Source: M0103 sp040386155
Lineage (GTDB): Bacteria > Bacteroidota > Bacteroidia > Flavobacteriales_D > Crocinitomicaceae
Assembly (NCBI GenBank): GCA_040386155.1
Contig: JAZKFZ010000001.1
Span: forward strand, 186,001-250,000
Length of the DNA: 64,000 nt
Direction: 5' to 3'
Part shown: in pieces, positions 8,082 through 16,895 of the stretch
Numbering within the stretch: position 1 is the stretch's first letter
Layout of the letters: every line of letters starts with the position of its first letter
The notes under the pieces: model-generated
Database searches by the model: none
Seen by the model: only the letters and a program-made list of their open reading frames with translations
What the model was told of the DNA's origin: nothing
Made by a program: the position numbers and the translations under genes

Positions 8082-11000
8082 ATGAAAAAACATCTCCTTT
8101 CCTTCTTATTTTTTGGTTTGCTAGTTGGGGCTTTTGCGCAGGATACCACTTGGGTTCAAACCTATACCTTTGATACAATTCAAACCCGAAGAGCTAATTT
8201 TCAATTTCCAGCTAGTTTGGATGATCAACGATTTGAGAAAGTATTAATGTATTACAAACTGAAATGCTCTCCTTTAACCACTTGGGATCAATATAATTGT
8301 GGAGAATGGGATTACTTGACTTATACGCGTATTTTTGAGCATACCGGTAACTATGATTCTGTTCAAGTGGATGGCCCTGCTTTTAGAGTAAACACAACCG
8401 TACCGGCTAATTATCCATTTGCAACGTCGCCATACCATGATCAAAATTGGAAGTCTGTACAGGCTAGAAGTCCAATTGCTACCAATTCGTTTCCAATAAA
8501 TGGTACTGCTGCCTCTCCACTTAATTTTGTAAGTGCAAACGGCAATGGAAAGCTCATGCAATGGATTGTTCCAGCAGCAGAGTTGAGTGCAAGTGGAGTT
8601 ACAGGTGGAGCAATTGAGGGAATGCAACTTAGTTTGTTGAATAACTTAAGTTCGTTGCAAGGTGTGAAAGTTAAAATCAAACATACTTCATTGAATACCT
8701 TATCAGCACTTGAAACAGCTGGATTAACAACTGTGTTTGACAATGAGTGGAGTGCTTTGGTAGCTGGTTCAAATTCCCTTTATTTTTCTACCCCTTTCAT
8801 TTATGATGGCACTTCTAACTTAGTAATTGAATTGTCTTTTATCGATGGGAGAGAAGGCTTAACGCAGTTAGGAATGGAAATGATTTCTCCAGCAACAGGA
8901 AGCAATACCTTAGCATTCGACAACTCCAATGGTGCGTTTTTACCTTCAGGCGGAAATTATGCGGAATTAAACATGAGTAATGTTGATTTAGGAGGTGATG
9001 TTACAATTGCATTTTGGGCTAAAGGAACTGGAAATAGTGGCGTCAATACTTCCATTTTGGAGGCGGTTGATTCACTCAACAATCGAATTCTAAACATTCA
9101 CATGCCGTGGTCTGATAATACTTTTTACTGGGATGCTGGCGAAGGAACAGGCTATGATCGTATTTCGAAAGCCGCAACAGCGACAGATATCGACAATAAT
9201 TGGCATCACTGGGCATTTGTAAAGAAAACAAGTACTGGACAAATGTTTATTTACAGAGATGGAATTCAATGGCATACAGGTACGGGTCTAAATAGACCTG
9301 TGGGTATCGTTTCTCGCTTCGTTTTGGGCTCCAATGAGAACTTCTCGTATGATTGGACAGGTGCCATCGATGAATTTTCTGTATGGTCATCTGCAATAGA
9401 TGCTGCAACAATTGCAACTTGGAAAAATAAAAAGATTGACCCTTCACACCCTAATTACGGCGATTTGAAATTGTACTATGATTTTGATGGGCAATTAGCA
9501 ATGGTAGATAAATCTGGACAGAACCGTTTGGGAATGGTTTCTAATCTTGCGAGTATTCAAAATAATCAAGCGATTGTTACAGGCGTTGAATCAATAGCAA
9601 ATATTCCCGCTACAGCATTTATTCAAGGATCAATGAATTCAGCAGTATCCGATTCTGTTTTAGCATCCGCTTTTGCCAACCCAAGTGTAGTGTTTGAATA
9701 CCAAGCTCAGCCTCATACTTTTCACATCGTGAATAATTTTCTAAGCTACGATGTTGGATCAATTGACACCGCTTATGTAAACGGAACGGTTTACGCTTCA
9801 GGTGCAAGCACCGTAGATCAAACGTTGAACAATAGTACAATTACCTATTATCAAGTGCCTTTTGAATTAGTCAATGATATTGAAATTGGACGTTTCATTA
9901 CACCTTATGGTATCGGATTTGATTTAGGTCCACAAGGATTTACGTGGATTTATGATGTTACAGATTACCAGAAATACTTGCATGGTTTAGTTGATTTGGC
10001 GGCACACAACACACAAGAATTAATCGATTTGAAATTTGCCTTTATTGAGGGGATTCCTCCAAGAGATGTGCACAATATCCAACCAATTTGGAGTAATTGG
10101 AAAAGTTATAATTATGGCGAAATGGCAAACGATGTCGTGCTACAATCAACACCTGTACTTTTATCAGATACCTCAGATATGTTTACTGTGAAAACGAGAA
10201 TGACAGGCCACGGACATAATGGAAATGGTAGTTGTTGTGAGTGGCAGGACAAAGAACATCGCATTTTAATTGATGGCGTTGAACGTGCTGCATGGCATAT
10301 TTGGAAGCCCCATCAGTGTGGGGAAAACCCGAATATTGGTCAGGGAGGAACATGGCCTTATGCGCGTGAAGGATGGTGCCCGGGAGATATGGTTAATGAC
10401 TTCGACCACGATATTACTCCCTACGTTGACCCAGGTCAAGTTGCAAATATTGACTATGATATTGAGGATGTTCCTGCAAATGATGCTGGTCAAGCAGGAG
10501 GTAATTATGTAGCCGCGTTCGATTTAGTTTCCTACTCTGCGCCCAACTTCCAGTACGATGCAGCGATTTTGGACGTTTTAAATCCAAATAATTATGAGTA
10601 CTACAGCAAATGGAATCCGACCTGTTCAAATCCGCGTGTGATTTTGCAAAACAATGGGCAGCTTCCATTAACTTCTTGTAAGATCAGAATTTGGGTGAGC
10701 TGGGGCAATTTTGTAGACTATACTTGGAGTGGAAATCTCACATTTTTGCAGAAGGAGATTGTAGAAATTCCTATTCCTGATGTTAATTTCTGGTTTGGAG
10801 CGCCTTTGGCAGAAGGTTTCCATGCAAAAGTGATTGAGATCGCTGGGTCGAGTACTTTGGATGAATATGCGAATAACGATGAGTTTAAGACAAAGTACAA
10901 AGCCCCAGAAATGATTGACGGACCGTTCTTTGTGTGGGTGAACACCAACAATAAAGCGAGCGAAAACAAATGGAAGTTGATTGATCAGAATGGGAACATT

Positions 11001-11522
11001 ATTTTCCAACGATTATCATTGACCAATACCACAGATTATAAGGATACCTTCGATTTGGCAGCGGGCTGTTATTCAATTATTGTTGAAGACAGTGATGATG
11101 ACGGAATGAGTTTTTGGTATTCCAATCAAGTGGAAGGGGAAACGAATGGAACATTTAGAATTCGTAAAGTAGGAGGGTCTATGATTGAATCGTTCCCTGG
11201 AGATTTTGGATCGTATCATCGCTATGATTTTTCGGTTGGTTTTACCCTAGGAATGGAAGAAGTGTCTATTAAAAATGAATTGATGGTGTATCCAAACCCA
11301 GGCACCGATAAAATACGTGTTGAATTAGTTGGAAATGTAGGCAACAATGCAATCGTTGAACTCATTGATTTGAATGGTCGTGTAGTGAAACGTACAGAAG
11401 CTTTACCTTTCAATCAGGCATTTGGAGCTGATTTCTTTGTGTCTGACCTGAATAATGGATATTATTTGGTACGTGTGAGTGGGGATAATGGATCAGAAAC
11501 GATACCGTTTATGAAGCAATAA
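8082..11522 (+). CDS. Secreted PNGase F-like glycoprotein-binding/hydrolase protein with LamG domain and type A T9SS sorting domain
   Basis: 1146 residues. Signal peptide MKKHLLSFLFFGLLVGAFAQ. A first beta-sandwich region (~25-270, with WDQYNCGEWDYLTY) is followed by a LamG/concanavalin-like domain (~276-470, HHWAFVKK, IYRDGIQWHTG). A second copy of the PNGase F-type fold has the characteristic HGHNGNGSCCEW (~709), WHIWKPHQCG and WPYAREGWCPGD. Family knowledge: PNGase F of Elizabethkingia removes N-glycans from glycoproteins. Whether this protein is catalytic cannot be judged here, since many relatives are annotated only as PNGase F-related. The last ~80 residues (MVYPNPGTDKIRVE, LNGRVVKR, GYYLVRV) are a type A T9SS sorting domain, so it is exported to the surface or medium. 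It stands alone between 64-bp direct repeats and ends in its own terminator. Confidence 0.87.
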   Translation: MKKHLLSFLFFGLLVGAFAQDTTWVQTYTFDTIQTRRANFQFPASLDDQRFEKVLMYYKLKCSPLTTWDQYNCGEWDYLTYTRIFEHTGNYDSVQVDGPAFRVNTTVPANYPFATSPYHDQNWKSVQARSPIATNSFPINGTAASPLNFVSANGNGKLMQWIVPAAELSASGVTGGAIEGMQLSLLNNLSSLQGVKVKIKHTSLNTLSALETAGLTTVFDNEWSALVAGSNSLYFSTPFIYDGTSNLVIELSFIDGREGLTQLGMEMISPATGSNTLAFDNSNGAFLPSGGNYAELNMSNVDLGGDVTIAFWAKGTGNSGVNTSILEAVDSLNNRILNIHMPWSDNTFYWDAGEGTGYDRISKAATATDIDNNWHHWAFVKKTSTGQMFIYRDGIQWHTGTGLNRPVGIVSRFVLGSNENFSYDWTGAIDEFSVWSSAIDAATIATWKNKKIDPSHPNYGDLKLYYDFDGQLAMVDKSGQNRLGMVSNLASIQNNQAIVTGVESIANIPATAFIQGSMNSAVSDSVLASAFANPSVVFEYQAQPHTFHIVNNFLSYDVGSIDTAYVNGTVYASGASTVDQTLNNSTITYYQVPFELVNDIEIGRFITPYGIGFDLGPQGFTWIYDVTDYQKYLHGLVDLAAHNTQELIDLKFAFIEGIPPRDVHNIQPIWSNWKSYNYGEMANDVVLQSTPVLLSDTSDMFTVKTRMTGHGHNGNGSCCEWQDKEHRILIDGVERAAWHIWKPHQCGENPNIGQGGTWPYAREGWCPGDMVNDFDHDITPYVDPGQVANIDYDIEDVPANDAGQAGGNYVAAFDLVSYSAPNFQYDAAILDVLNPNNYEYYSKWNPTCSNPRVILQNNGQLPLTSCKIRIWVSWGNFVDYTWSGNLTFLQKEIVEIPIPDVNFWFGAPLAEGFHAKVIEIAGSSTLDEYANNDEFKTKYKAPEMIDGPFFVWVNTNNKASENKWKLIDQNGNIIFQRLSLTNTTDYKDTFDLAAGCYSIIVEDSDDDGMSFWYSNQVEGETNGTFRIRKVGGSMIESFPGDFGSYHRYDFSVGFTLGMEEVSIKNELMVYPNPGTDKIRVELVGNVGNNAIVELIDLNGRVVKRTEALPFNQAFGADFFVSDLNNGYYLVRVSGDNGSETIPFMKQ

Positions 11523-11546
11523 ATCTACAGAACTAAACTTGTAGAG

Positions 11547-11586
11547 AAGCATGATTTGTTTAAGCGCAGGTCATGCTTTTTTTTGT
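11547..11586 (+). terminator. Rho-independent terminator of the PNGase F-like gene
   Basis: AAGCATGA / TCATGCTT stem with a 16-nt loop, followed by a run of eight T. Confidence 0.85.
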
Positions 11587-11608
11587 CTGGTGATTTTGTT
11601 CAAATTGT

Positions 11609-11672
11609 ATTGAAGAGCTCAATGCGCTAAACGCAATGAGCAAGGACAAAGAGGAGGTGGAAAAAACTGCTA
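11609..11672 (+). repeat. 64-bp direct repeat, copy 2 (downstream of the PNGase F-like gene)
   Basis: Matches 7858-7921 with five substitutions and no gaps. Similarity may resume a little further on (a shared ACTTTTTT stretch) with a ~27-bp length difference. It lies 86 bp after the stop of the PNGase F-like gene. Confidence 0.8.
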
Positions 11673-11699
11673 GGAGAGTACTTTTTTACTGCTAGACCC

Positions 11700-13067
11700 C
11701 TACTTCCCAATACAAAAATTCTTAAAGATATTCGCCAGCAAGTCGTCTTCTGAGATGTTGCCTGTGATCGTTCCTAGATGATACATCGCCTGGCGGATGT
11801 CCATGGCAACGAAATCGCCGGTGATGTTGGTTTCTAAGCCTGTTTTTGCTTGTTGAAGCGCTTCACGCGTGCGGGTGAGGGCGTCGCGGTGACGTACATT
11901 GCTCACGATGGTGTCGCTGGAGAGATCAAAATCAGCTGAAACGCTTTCCACTAATTGACTTTTCAGTAGCTCGATACCAATGCCTTCTTTTGCGCTGACA
12001 AAAATCACTGACACTGAATAATGTCCAACGGTGACAAGCGAAACATCCGTTTTGTTGGCTAAGACCAGCACTTTCTTGTCGGGGTGTAGGTTTTGCAGTT
12101 CGCTGGCCCAAGTAACTACTTCTTCAAGACTTCCTTCAATGGTGGTATCTGCCATGCAAAGAATGATGGTTGCCTGTTCAATTTTTTGTTTTGAGCGTTC
12201 AATGCCCAAAGCTTCAATTTCTTCTGCATTTTCACGAATCCCTGCGGTGTCGATTAAGCGAAAAAGAATACCTTCAATATTGAGTGTTTCTTCAATCACA
12301 TCACGAGTGGTACCTGCAATGTTGCTCACAATTGCTCTGTCGTCTTGCAACAGTTGATTTAATAAAGTAGATTTTCCTGTATTCGGAGCGCCGACAATTG
12401 CCACAGGGACTCCATTTTTTATGGCGTTCCCTAAATTGAATGAAGATTCTAAGCGCGAAACAACACCCAAGACTTTTGTAATAAGGGCTAATAATTCGGT
12501 GCGATCGGCAAACTCTACATCTTCTTCAGCAAAATCGAGCTCCAATTCTACCAAGCTGGCAAAGTGAATTAGTTGCTCACGCAGTTCTCTCAGTTCGCTG
12601 GAAAATCCTCCACGTAATTGTTTCAATGCAATATTATGTGCTTGCTTCGATTGCGATGCGATGAGGTCGGCCACGGCTTCCGCTTGCGAAAGATCTAATT
12701 TTCCATTCATGAAAGCGCGCATGGTAAATTCGCCTGGGTTCGCTAAGCGACAACCATTTTTCAGTAATTCATCAATGATGCGTTGAATGATGTACGACGA
12801 ACCGTGACAGGAAATCTCCACACTTTCTTCGCCCGTAAAACTTTTTCCTTCGTGAAAAATAGACACTAATACTTCATCAATCAACTCATTTTCCTTGTTT
12901 TGAATTGTCCCGAAATGGAGGGTGTGTGTGTTCTTTTCCGATAAATTTTTATTAAATATTACGGAAATAGAAGAAATTGATCCCTTTCCAGAAACACGGA
13001 CAATTCCAATGGCACCAATTCCATTAGGAGTAGCCGTTGCACAAATGATGTCATTTTGATGAAGCAT
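11700..13067 (-). CDS. mnmE: tRNA uridine-5-carboxymethylaminomethyl(34) synthesis GTPase MnmE
   Basis: 455 residues, full length for the family. With MnmG it modifies the wobble uridine (U34) of several tRNAs. The N-terminal folate-binding domain covers ~1-118. The central helical domain carries an inserted G domain: G1 GAPNTGKS (226-233), G2 TTRD (253-256), G3 DTAG (273-276) and G4 NKTD. The C-terminal FCIGK motif, with its invariant Cys452, closes the protein. A perfect -7 element ends only 4 nt before the ATG, so the mRNA is probably leaderless. mnmG is not in the window. Confidence 0.97.
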   Translation of the reverse strand: MLHQNDIICATATPNGIGAIGIVRVSGKGSISSISVIFNKNLSEKNTHTLHFGTIQNKENELIDEVLVSIFHEGKSFTGEESVEISCHGSSYIIQRIIDELLKNGCRLANPGEFTMRAFMNGKLDLSQAEAVADLIASQSKQAHNIALKQLRGGFSSELRELREQLIHFASLVELELDFAEEDVEFADRTELLALITKVLGVVSRLESSFNLGNAIKNGVPVAIVGAPNTGKSTLLNQLLQDDRAIVSNIAGTTRDVIEETLNIEGILFRLIDTAGIRENAEEIEALGIERSKQKIEQATIILCMADTTIEGSLEEVVTWASELQNLHPDKKVLVLANKTDVSLVTVGHYSVSVIFVSAKEGIGIELLKSQLVESVSADFDLSSDTIVSNVRHRDALTRTREALQQAKTGLETNITGDFVAMDIRQAMYHLGTITGNISEDDLLANIFKNFCIGK

Positions 13068-13071
13068 GGTG

Positions 13072-13079
13072 CAAAGTTA
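13072..13079 (-). promoter_or_regulatory. -7 promoter element of mnmE, implying a leaderless mRNA
   Basis: TAACTTTG (minus strand) matches TAnnTTTG and is separated from the ATG by only CACC. Confidence 0.6.
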
Positions 13080-13097
13080 GTTTTTTCTTTTTTCAAC

Positions 13098-13158
13098 GCA
13101 GAGGAAAACAGAGAAACAGAGTTCACAGAGGTTTTTAGTTTCTGCTTTGTGAACTCTG
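13098..13158. repeat. CAGAG direct-repeat / inverted-repeat intergenic element
   Basis: Several CAGAG units (GCAGAGG, ACAGAGA, ACAGAGT, ACAGAGG) are followed by an 11-bp inverted repeat (CAGAGTTCACA 13117-13127 / TGTGAACTCTG 13148-13158). This resembles the CTCTGTG-type intergenic repeats seen in many environmental bacteria. It lies between the TonB receptor stop and mnmE; a folded transcript could also act as a weak terminator for the receptor gene, but no T-run follows directly. Confidence 0.5.
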
Positions 13159-13193
13159 CACCTCCTAAACTCTGTGTTAAAATAGTAACTACT

Positions 13194-15620
13194 TTAGAAT
13201 TCGAAGATAAACCCTAATGAAGGAACTAAAGTTGCTGAACGTTGCATTAATACTACAGGAATTGCATTGCTTCCATCAGGTTTAATTGTTTGTCCATCAG
13301 TAGTTTGAAATCCAGTATTGTCTTCGTTTCGCTCAAAAGTAAATCGTGGTGTACTTGGTGTTTTGTACAAGAATACATTTTGAAAATCGAGGAATAGGGT
13401 TAAACTCACTTTTTTGAAATTGAATTTTTTATCTACTCGTAAATCCAATTGTTGGAAAATAGGCAAGCGCTCGGCATTGATTTGAGTGTAATCTAACACA
13501 CCAGTTCCTGTGGTAAGATAATTTGCAGTTGAAGCGTTGAGATCAAATGGAGTGTAGGGTTGTCCTCCACTGAGGCGGTATTTGATGCCGATGTCCCAGT
13601 TTTTCTTGAATTTATAGCCAATGGTTGTGGAAAACAGAAAGCCATAATCCCACGTTGAAGGTCTAAATTGCCCATCTGTTCCTGAAAATTCAGATTTGTA
13701 GAGAGAAACGGAAGCAACATAAAATAGATTTTTAACTAATTTTTGTTGTACGAAAAATTCCAACCCGTATACTCGTCCTTTTCCAGTAGATTGAAATTCT
13801 TCATTCCCAACCGCTGAAAAATCGGTTCCTACATTAGCAAAGGAAATACCAGTTGCTGTTGAAACAGGATATTGACGGTAATCTTTGTAGTAGACTTCAA
13901 ATGTAAATCGAAGGTCGTTTTTTGGAATAAATTGCGTTCCAAGGGTATAGTGAATGGATTGAATGTACTTCAAATCTCTATTTTGCAATGTTCCACTTGC
14001 ATCGCTGTAGCCAAGTGATGTGTAGGAAGGAATTTTGTAATAATTTCCCACAGAAGCGGAAATGTTCCACTTGTTGGATAACAAATAAGAAAATGAAATT
14101 CTTGGAGATAGTGTTTTGAGTGGATTTAAGCCTTCGTTCGTGAAGGTATTCATGTCGAAACGAAGTCCACTTGCCACCAAAAATTTATTGTCAAAGAAGT
14201 ATTTCGATACTTGCCCAAAGCCTCCAAATTTAAAAAACCCAATGGCTGAGTTGGTTTGAATTTTTATCTCAGGGGCCACTATATTTCCGTTGGTATCGAG
14301 CTCTTCTTGCTGAATGATGTTGGAGAGTTTACTGTCGTATTTCACATATTGCGCATCAATTCCATAGCTGTATTTCCACCCATTTGTGAATTTATTGACG
14401 TTGATTCGGAGTTTGTTTTCAGCTTCGTGACTTCCCAATGAAAACAATAGATCACCTGATTTTAGCGCATTATTTTCATAGCGATTGGCACCGTTAAAGA
14501 ACATGTTTCTGCTGAGAATAAAATTGATGTATCCATTTTTAACCAATCGTTTTAGAGACGCCCCCATCGTGTAATTCCATTGTTTGATTAATGGATTTGC
14601 ACGCATGATGTATTCGTTTTCAGCATCTGAATCTTTTGGAGAAACCAATTTAAAATTATCGATAGCACCCAATCCAATGAGGTTTAATTCCGTTTTGCTG
14701 TTGATTTTGTAATTCACTTTGTATTGAAAATCCCAATAATCAGGTCGAATAGGAAGATCCAACAATTGAAACAAAAACTGTAGGTACGATCTTCGAGCAG
14801 AAACCATAAATGTTGCTTTTTTGCTAATTGGGCCTTCGAGCATCACCGCAAATTCACTTCCAGAAAGGCGCGTATTTCCTGAGAATTTTTTATCGTTTCC
14901 ATTGCGTTGTTTAATAACGATAGTAGACGCAAGGGCATTGTCGTAGCGACTGTCAAAGGCTGATGAACTTAACTGTACATCCTGAATAAATGACACATTT
15001 AAAAGTCCAGTTGCACCGCCACTGGCACCCTGGGTTTGAAAGTGGTTCAATACTGGAATTTCAACTCCATCCAGGTAATAAACATTTTCACTTGGGCCAC
15101 CGCCTCGTACAATGATATCATTTCTGTTTGGAGAAGTTCCTCCAGCAACACCTGGCAGTACTTGAATAACTTTTGAAACGTCAAAATTTCCACCTGGATT
15201 TACTTTAATTTCTTCTGCTGTTAATTTTTGTGTAGCCATGGGAGTGGTCATATCTGCCGCTCTTGCTGTAACTTCCTCACGAACAACAACTTCATTCAAA
15301 GTATTGACTTCCTCTTCTAGTTCAATAGCTATTTCAAGCCCATTCCCAGAGTTCAAGTTCAAGTTGTAACTGTAGTAGTTGCTAAATCCATAAAAGGACG
15401 CTTCAAGATTATATTTACCAACTGGGGCCGTTATGTTGAATTTCCCATCGATGTCTGAAATTGCCATGATTGTATCCAATCCAATCAAACGAATTTTTAC
15501 GCCAGGAAGCTGCTCCTGCGTGTTTTTATCTTTCACGACACCATTGATCGAACTATAAATTTGTGAAGTAGCATGATTTGTTGCGATCAGTAACACAATA
15601 AAAAGGACGAATTTTTTCAT
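13194..15620 (-). CDS. TonB-dependent outer-membrane receptor with N-terminal carboxypeptidase-regulatory domain
   Basis: 808 residues. Signal peptide MKKFVLFIVLLIATNHATSQ. Residues ~22-105 form a carboxypeptidase-regulatory-like domain (GVVKDKNTQEQLPGVKIRL, DGKFNITAPVGKY). The plug domain covers ~115-235 (QVLPGVAGGTSPNRNDIIVRGG, ENVYYLDGVEIP). The rest is a beta barrel ending in Phe. Such receptors import bulky ligands using energy from TonB/ExbBD. The ligand is not evident: no SusD partner is adjacent, so it is not a classic SusC. It is divergent from a MarR-type regulator 97 bp away, which may control it (inference). Confidence 0.92.
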   Translation of the reverse strand: MKKFVLFIVLLIATNHATSQIYSSINGVVKDKNTQEQLPGVKIRLIGLDTIMAISDIDGKFNITAPVGKYNLEASFYGFSNYYSYNLNLNSGNGLEIAIELEEEVNTLNEVVVREEVTARAADMTTPMATQKLTAEEIKVNPGGNFDVSKVIQVLPGVAGGTSPNRNDIIVRGGGPSENVYYLDGVEIPVLNHFQTQGASGGATGLLNVSFIQDVQLSSSAFDSRYDNALASTIVIKQRNGNDKKFSGNTRLSGSEFAVMLEGPISKKATFMVSARRSYLQFLFQLLDLPIRPDYWDFQYKVNYKINSKTELNLIGLGAIDNFKLVSPKDSDAENEYIMRANPLIKQWNYTMGASLKRLVKNGYINFILSRNMFFNGANRYENNALKSGDLLFSLGSHEAENKLRINVNKFTNGWKYSYGIDAQYVKYDSKLSNIIQQEELDTNGNIVAPEIKIQTNSAIGFFKFGGFGQVSKYFFDNKFLVASGLRFDMNTFTNEGLNPLKTLSPRISFSYLLSNKWNISASVGNYYKIPSYTSLGYSDASGTLQNRDLKYIQSIHYTLGTQFIPKNDLRFTFEVYYKDYRQYPVSTATGISFANVGTDFSAVGNEEFQSTGKGRVYGLEFFVQQKLVKNLFYVASVSLYKSEFSGTDGQFRPSTWDYGFLFSTTIGYKFKKNWDIGIKYRLSGGQPYTPFDLNASTANYLTTGTGVLDYTQINAERLPIFQQLDLRVDKKFNFKKVSLTLFLDFQNVFLYKTPSTPRFTFERNEDNTGFQTTDGQTIKPDGSNAIPVVLMQRSATLVPSLGFIFEF

Positions 15621-15642
15621 TTAAATCAACAATTAGAGCATG

Positions 15643-15650
15643 CAAATCTA
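15643..15650 (-). promoter_or_regulatory. -7 promoter element of the TonB receptor gene
   Basis: TAGATTTG on the minus strand, 22 bp before the ATG, embedded in TTTAGTAGATTTGC. The same core precedes the PNGase F-like gene at 8055. Confidence 0.6.
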
Positions 15651-15717
15651 CTAAATTGGTATATTATTATACTAAATAACCCAATTATTTTCTTGACTAT
15701 GTTTATTTTTATGCAAA

Positions 15718-16380
15718 ATGCCGAAGATGAACTACCCTTTATTACATGATTTGATCCAGTTATCGCATGAATTTGAAACTGCCAGAAGTGAGAATTATAC
15801 GGCTGATACGAATGGTTTTAGGAAATGGTTGGTTGACAATGCTTGCAACAATGAACTTGAGCTGGATCTGCAATGGGATCGAAAAGAAGAAGGTCGAACG
15901 GCAGAAAGTGTCATTAATACCCTAGTGGTGCACCTAAATCGTTACGGGAAGTCGTATTCTAAAGCCGTAATTGTAGGAAGCAAATTTGCGTCACAGGATG
16001 ATTTCGTTTATCTTATTAATTTGAAAGCACATGGTGAAATGACCAAAATGGAGCTCATTAAACTTAATAAGCAAGAAAAACCAATTGGAATTCAGGTCAT
16101 TAATCGTTTGATTGCCAAAAATTTAGTTCAGCAAGAAGATTCGCAACTAGATAAGCGGAGCAAGGTGTTAAAAATTACTGCAATTGGTTTGTTGGCCTTG
16201 GAAGAAAGTATGCCAAAAATTCGTAAAGCCAGTAAAATTGTGACGGGCAATCTCACCTCTTCAGAAAAGACGCAGCTTATTGCGCTATTGCAAAAACTAG
16301 ATAACTTTCATGCGCCAATTTATCTAAAAAATATTGCTCCAGATCGCCTCTTAGATGTGGCAGGTTCTTTACAGGCCTAG
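15718..16380 (+). CDS. MarR family winged-helix transcriptional regulator
   Basis: 220 residues. The central part (~90-175) has the MarR winged-helix pattern: a DDFVYLINLKAHGEMTKMELI segment, a recognition-helix region around GIQVINRLIAKNLV, then the wing DSQLDKRSKVLKITAIGLLAL with its conserved basic/aspartate turn. The flanking N- and C-terminal helices would form the dimer interface. The start may be this ATG or the Met at codon 4. It is divergent from the TonB receptor, so local control of that receptor is plausible but unproven. Its stop lies 3 bp from the convergent DUF1801 gene. Confidence 0.8.
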   Translation: MPKMNYPLLHDLIQLSHEFETARSENYTADTNGFRKWLVDNACNNELELDLQWDRKEEGRTAESVINTLVVHLNRYGKSYSKAVIVGSKFASQDDFVYLINLKAHGEMTKMELIKLNKQEKPIGIQVINRLIAKNLVQQEDSQLDKRSKVLKITAIGLLALEESMPKIRKASKIVTGNLTSSEKTQLIALLQKLDNFHAPIYLKNIAPDRLLDVAGSLQA

Positions 16381-16383
16381 CAT

Positions 16384-16824
16384 TTAGCGAACGAAAGCAC
16401 TCTCGTAAGTTTTAATCCAATCTTCAGGCGACATTTTCCTTGCTAATTCTGAAATTAAATCAAAGGGAATTTGATCCATTTTTTTGAAGCGAATACAACT
16501 TTTCCCCATGTCCAATTTTGCTTTTGAATGTTTCGGATATTCATTCACAAACCATTCCAATAGCGCTGGTTTGGCATAAATTCCCATGTGATACACAGCC
16601 ACAAAATTCTTTTGTGAAGCGACACTCAAAAATGGTAAGGGCAGTTTTGTATCGCAATGATAACCTTTTGGATACAACGAATGAGGCACTACATAGCCAA
16701 TCATTCCGTAACTGAGTTCTTCTACGAAACCTCGAGGTAAGTTGTTTTGAAAAATAGTTCTTAATTGCTCAATGACTTCTTTTCGATCTTCTGGAAGTTT
16801 TTCAATGTATTGCTGAATGCTCAT
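16384..16824 (-). CDS. DUF1801 domain protein (YdhG-like)
   Basis: 146 residues, about the usual size. Recognisable DUF1801 features are SIQQYIEKLPEDRKEVIEQLRTIF at the N-terminus, the EELSYGMIGY segment, and the C-terminal CIRFKKMDQIPFDLISELARKM stretch. The fold is known from structural genomics, but the molecular role of the family is not established. A consensus -7 element (16839-16846) lies 14 bp upstream of the ATG. The neighbours give no functional hint. Confidence 0.8.
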   Translation of the reverse strand: MSIQQYIEKLPEDRKEVIEQLRTIFQNNLPRGFVEELSYGMIGYVVPHSLYPKGYHCDTKLPLPFLSVASQKNFVAVYHMGIYAKPALLEWFVNEYPKHSKAKLDMGKSCIRFKKMDQIPFDLISELARKMSPEDWIKTYESAFVR

Positions 16825-16838
16825 AAAAATTGTTTTAT

Positions 16839-16846
16839 CAAATTTA
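16839..16846 (-). promoter_or_regulatory. -7 promoter element of the DUF1801 gene
   Basis: TAAATTTG on the minus strand, 14 bp before the ATG; an exact TAnnTTTG match. Confidence 0.55.
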
Positions 16847-16857
16847 ACAAAAGAAAA

Positions 16858-16875
16858 GGGGGCAAATTTGCCCCC
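16858..16875 (-). terminator. Hairpin terminator of the KGK-tail secreted protein gene
   Basis: A perfect 18-bp palindrome (GGGGGCAAA/TTTGCCCCC) is followed on the minus strand by TTTTCTTTTG. It lies 20 bp past the stop of the minus-strand gene at 16896. Confidence 0.8.
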
Positions 16876-16895
16876 TGCACATAAATTATAAAATT

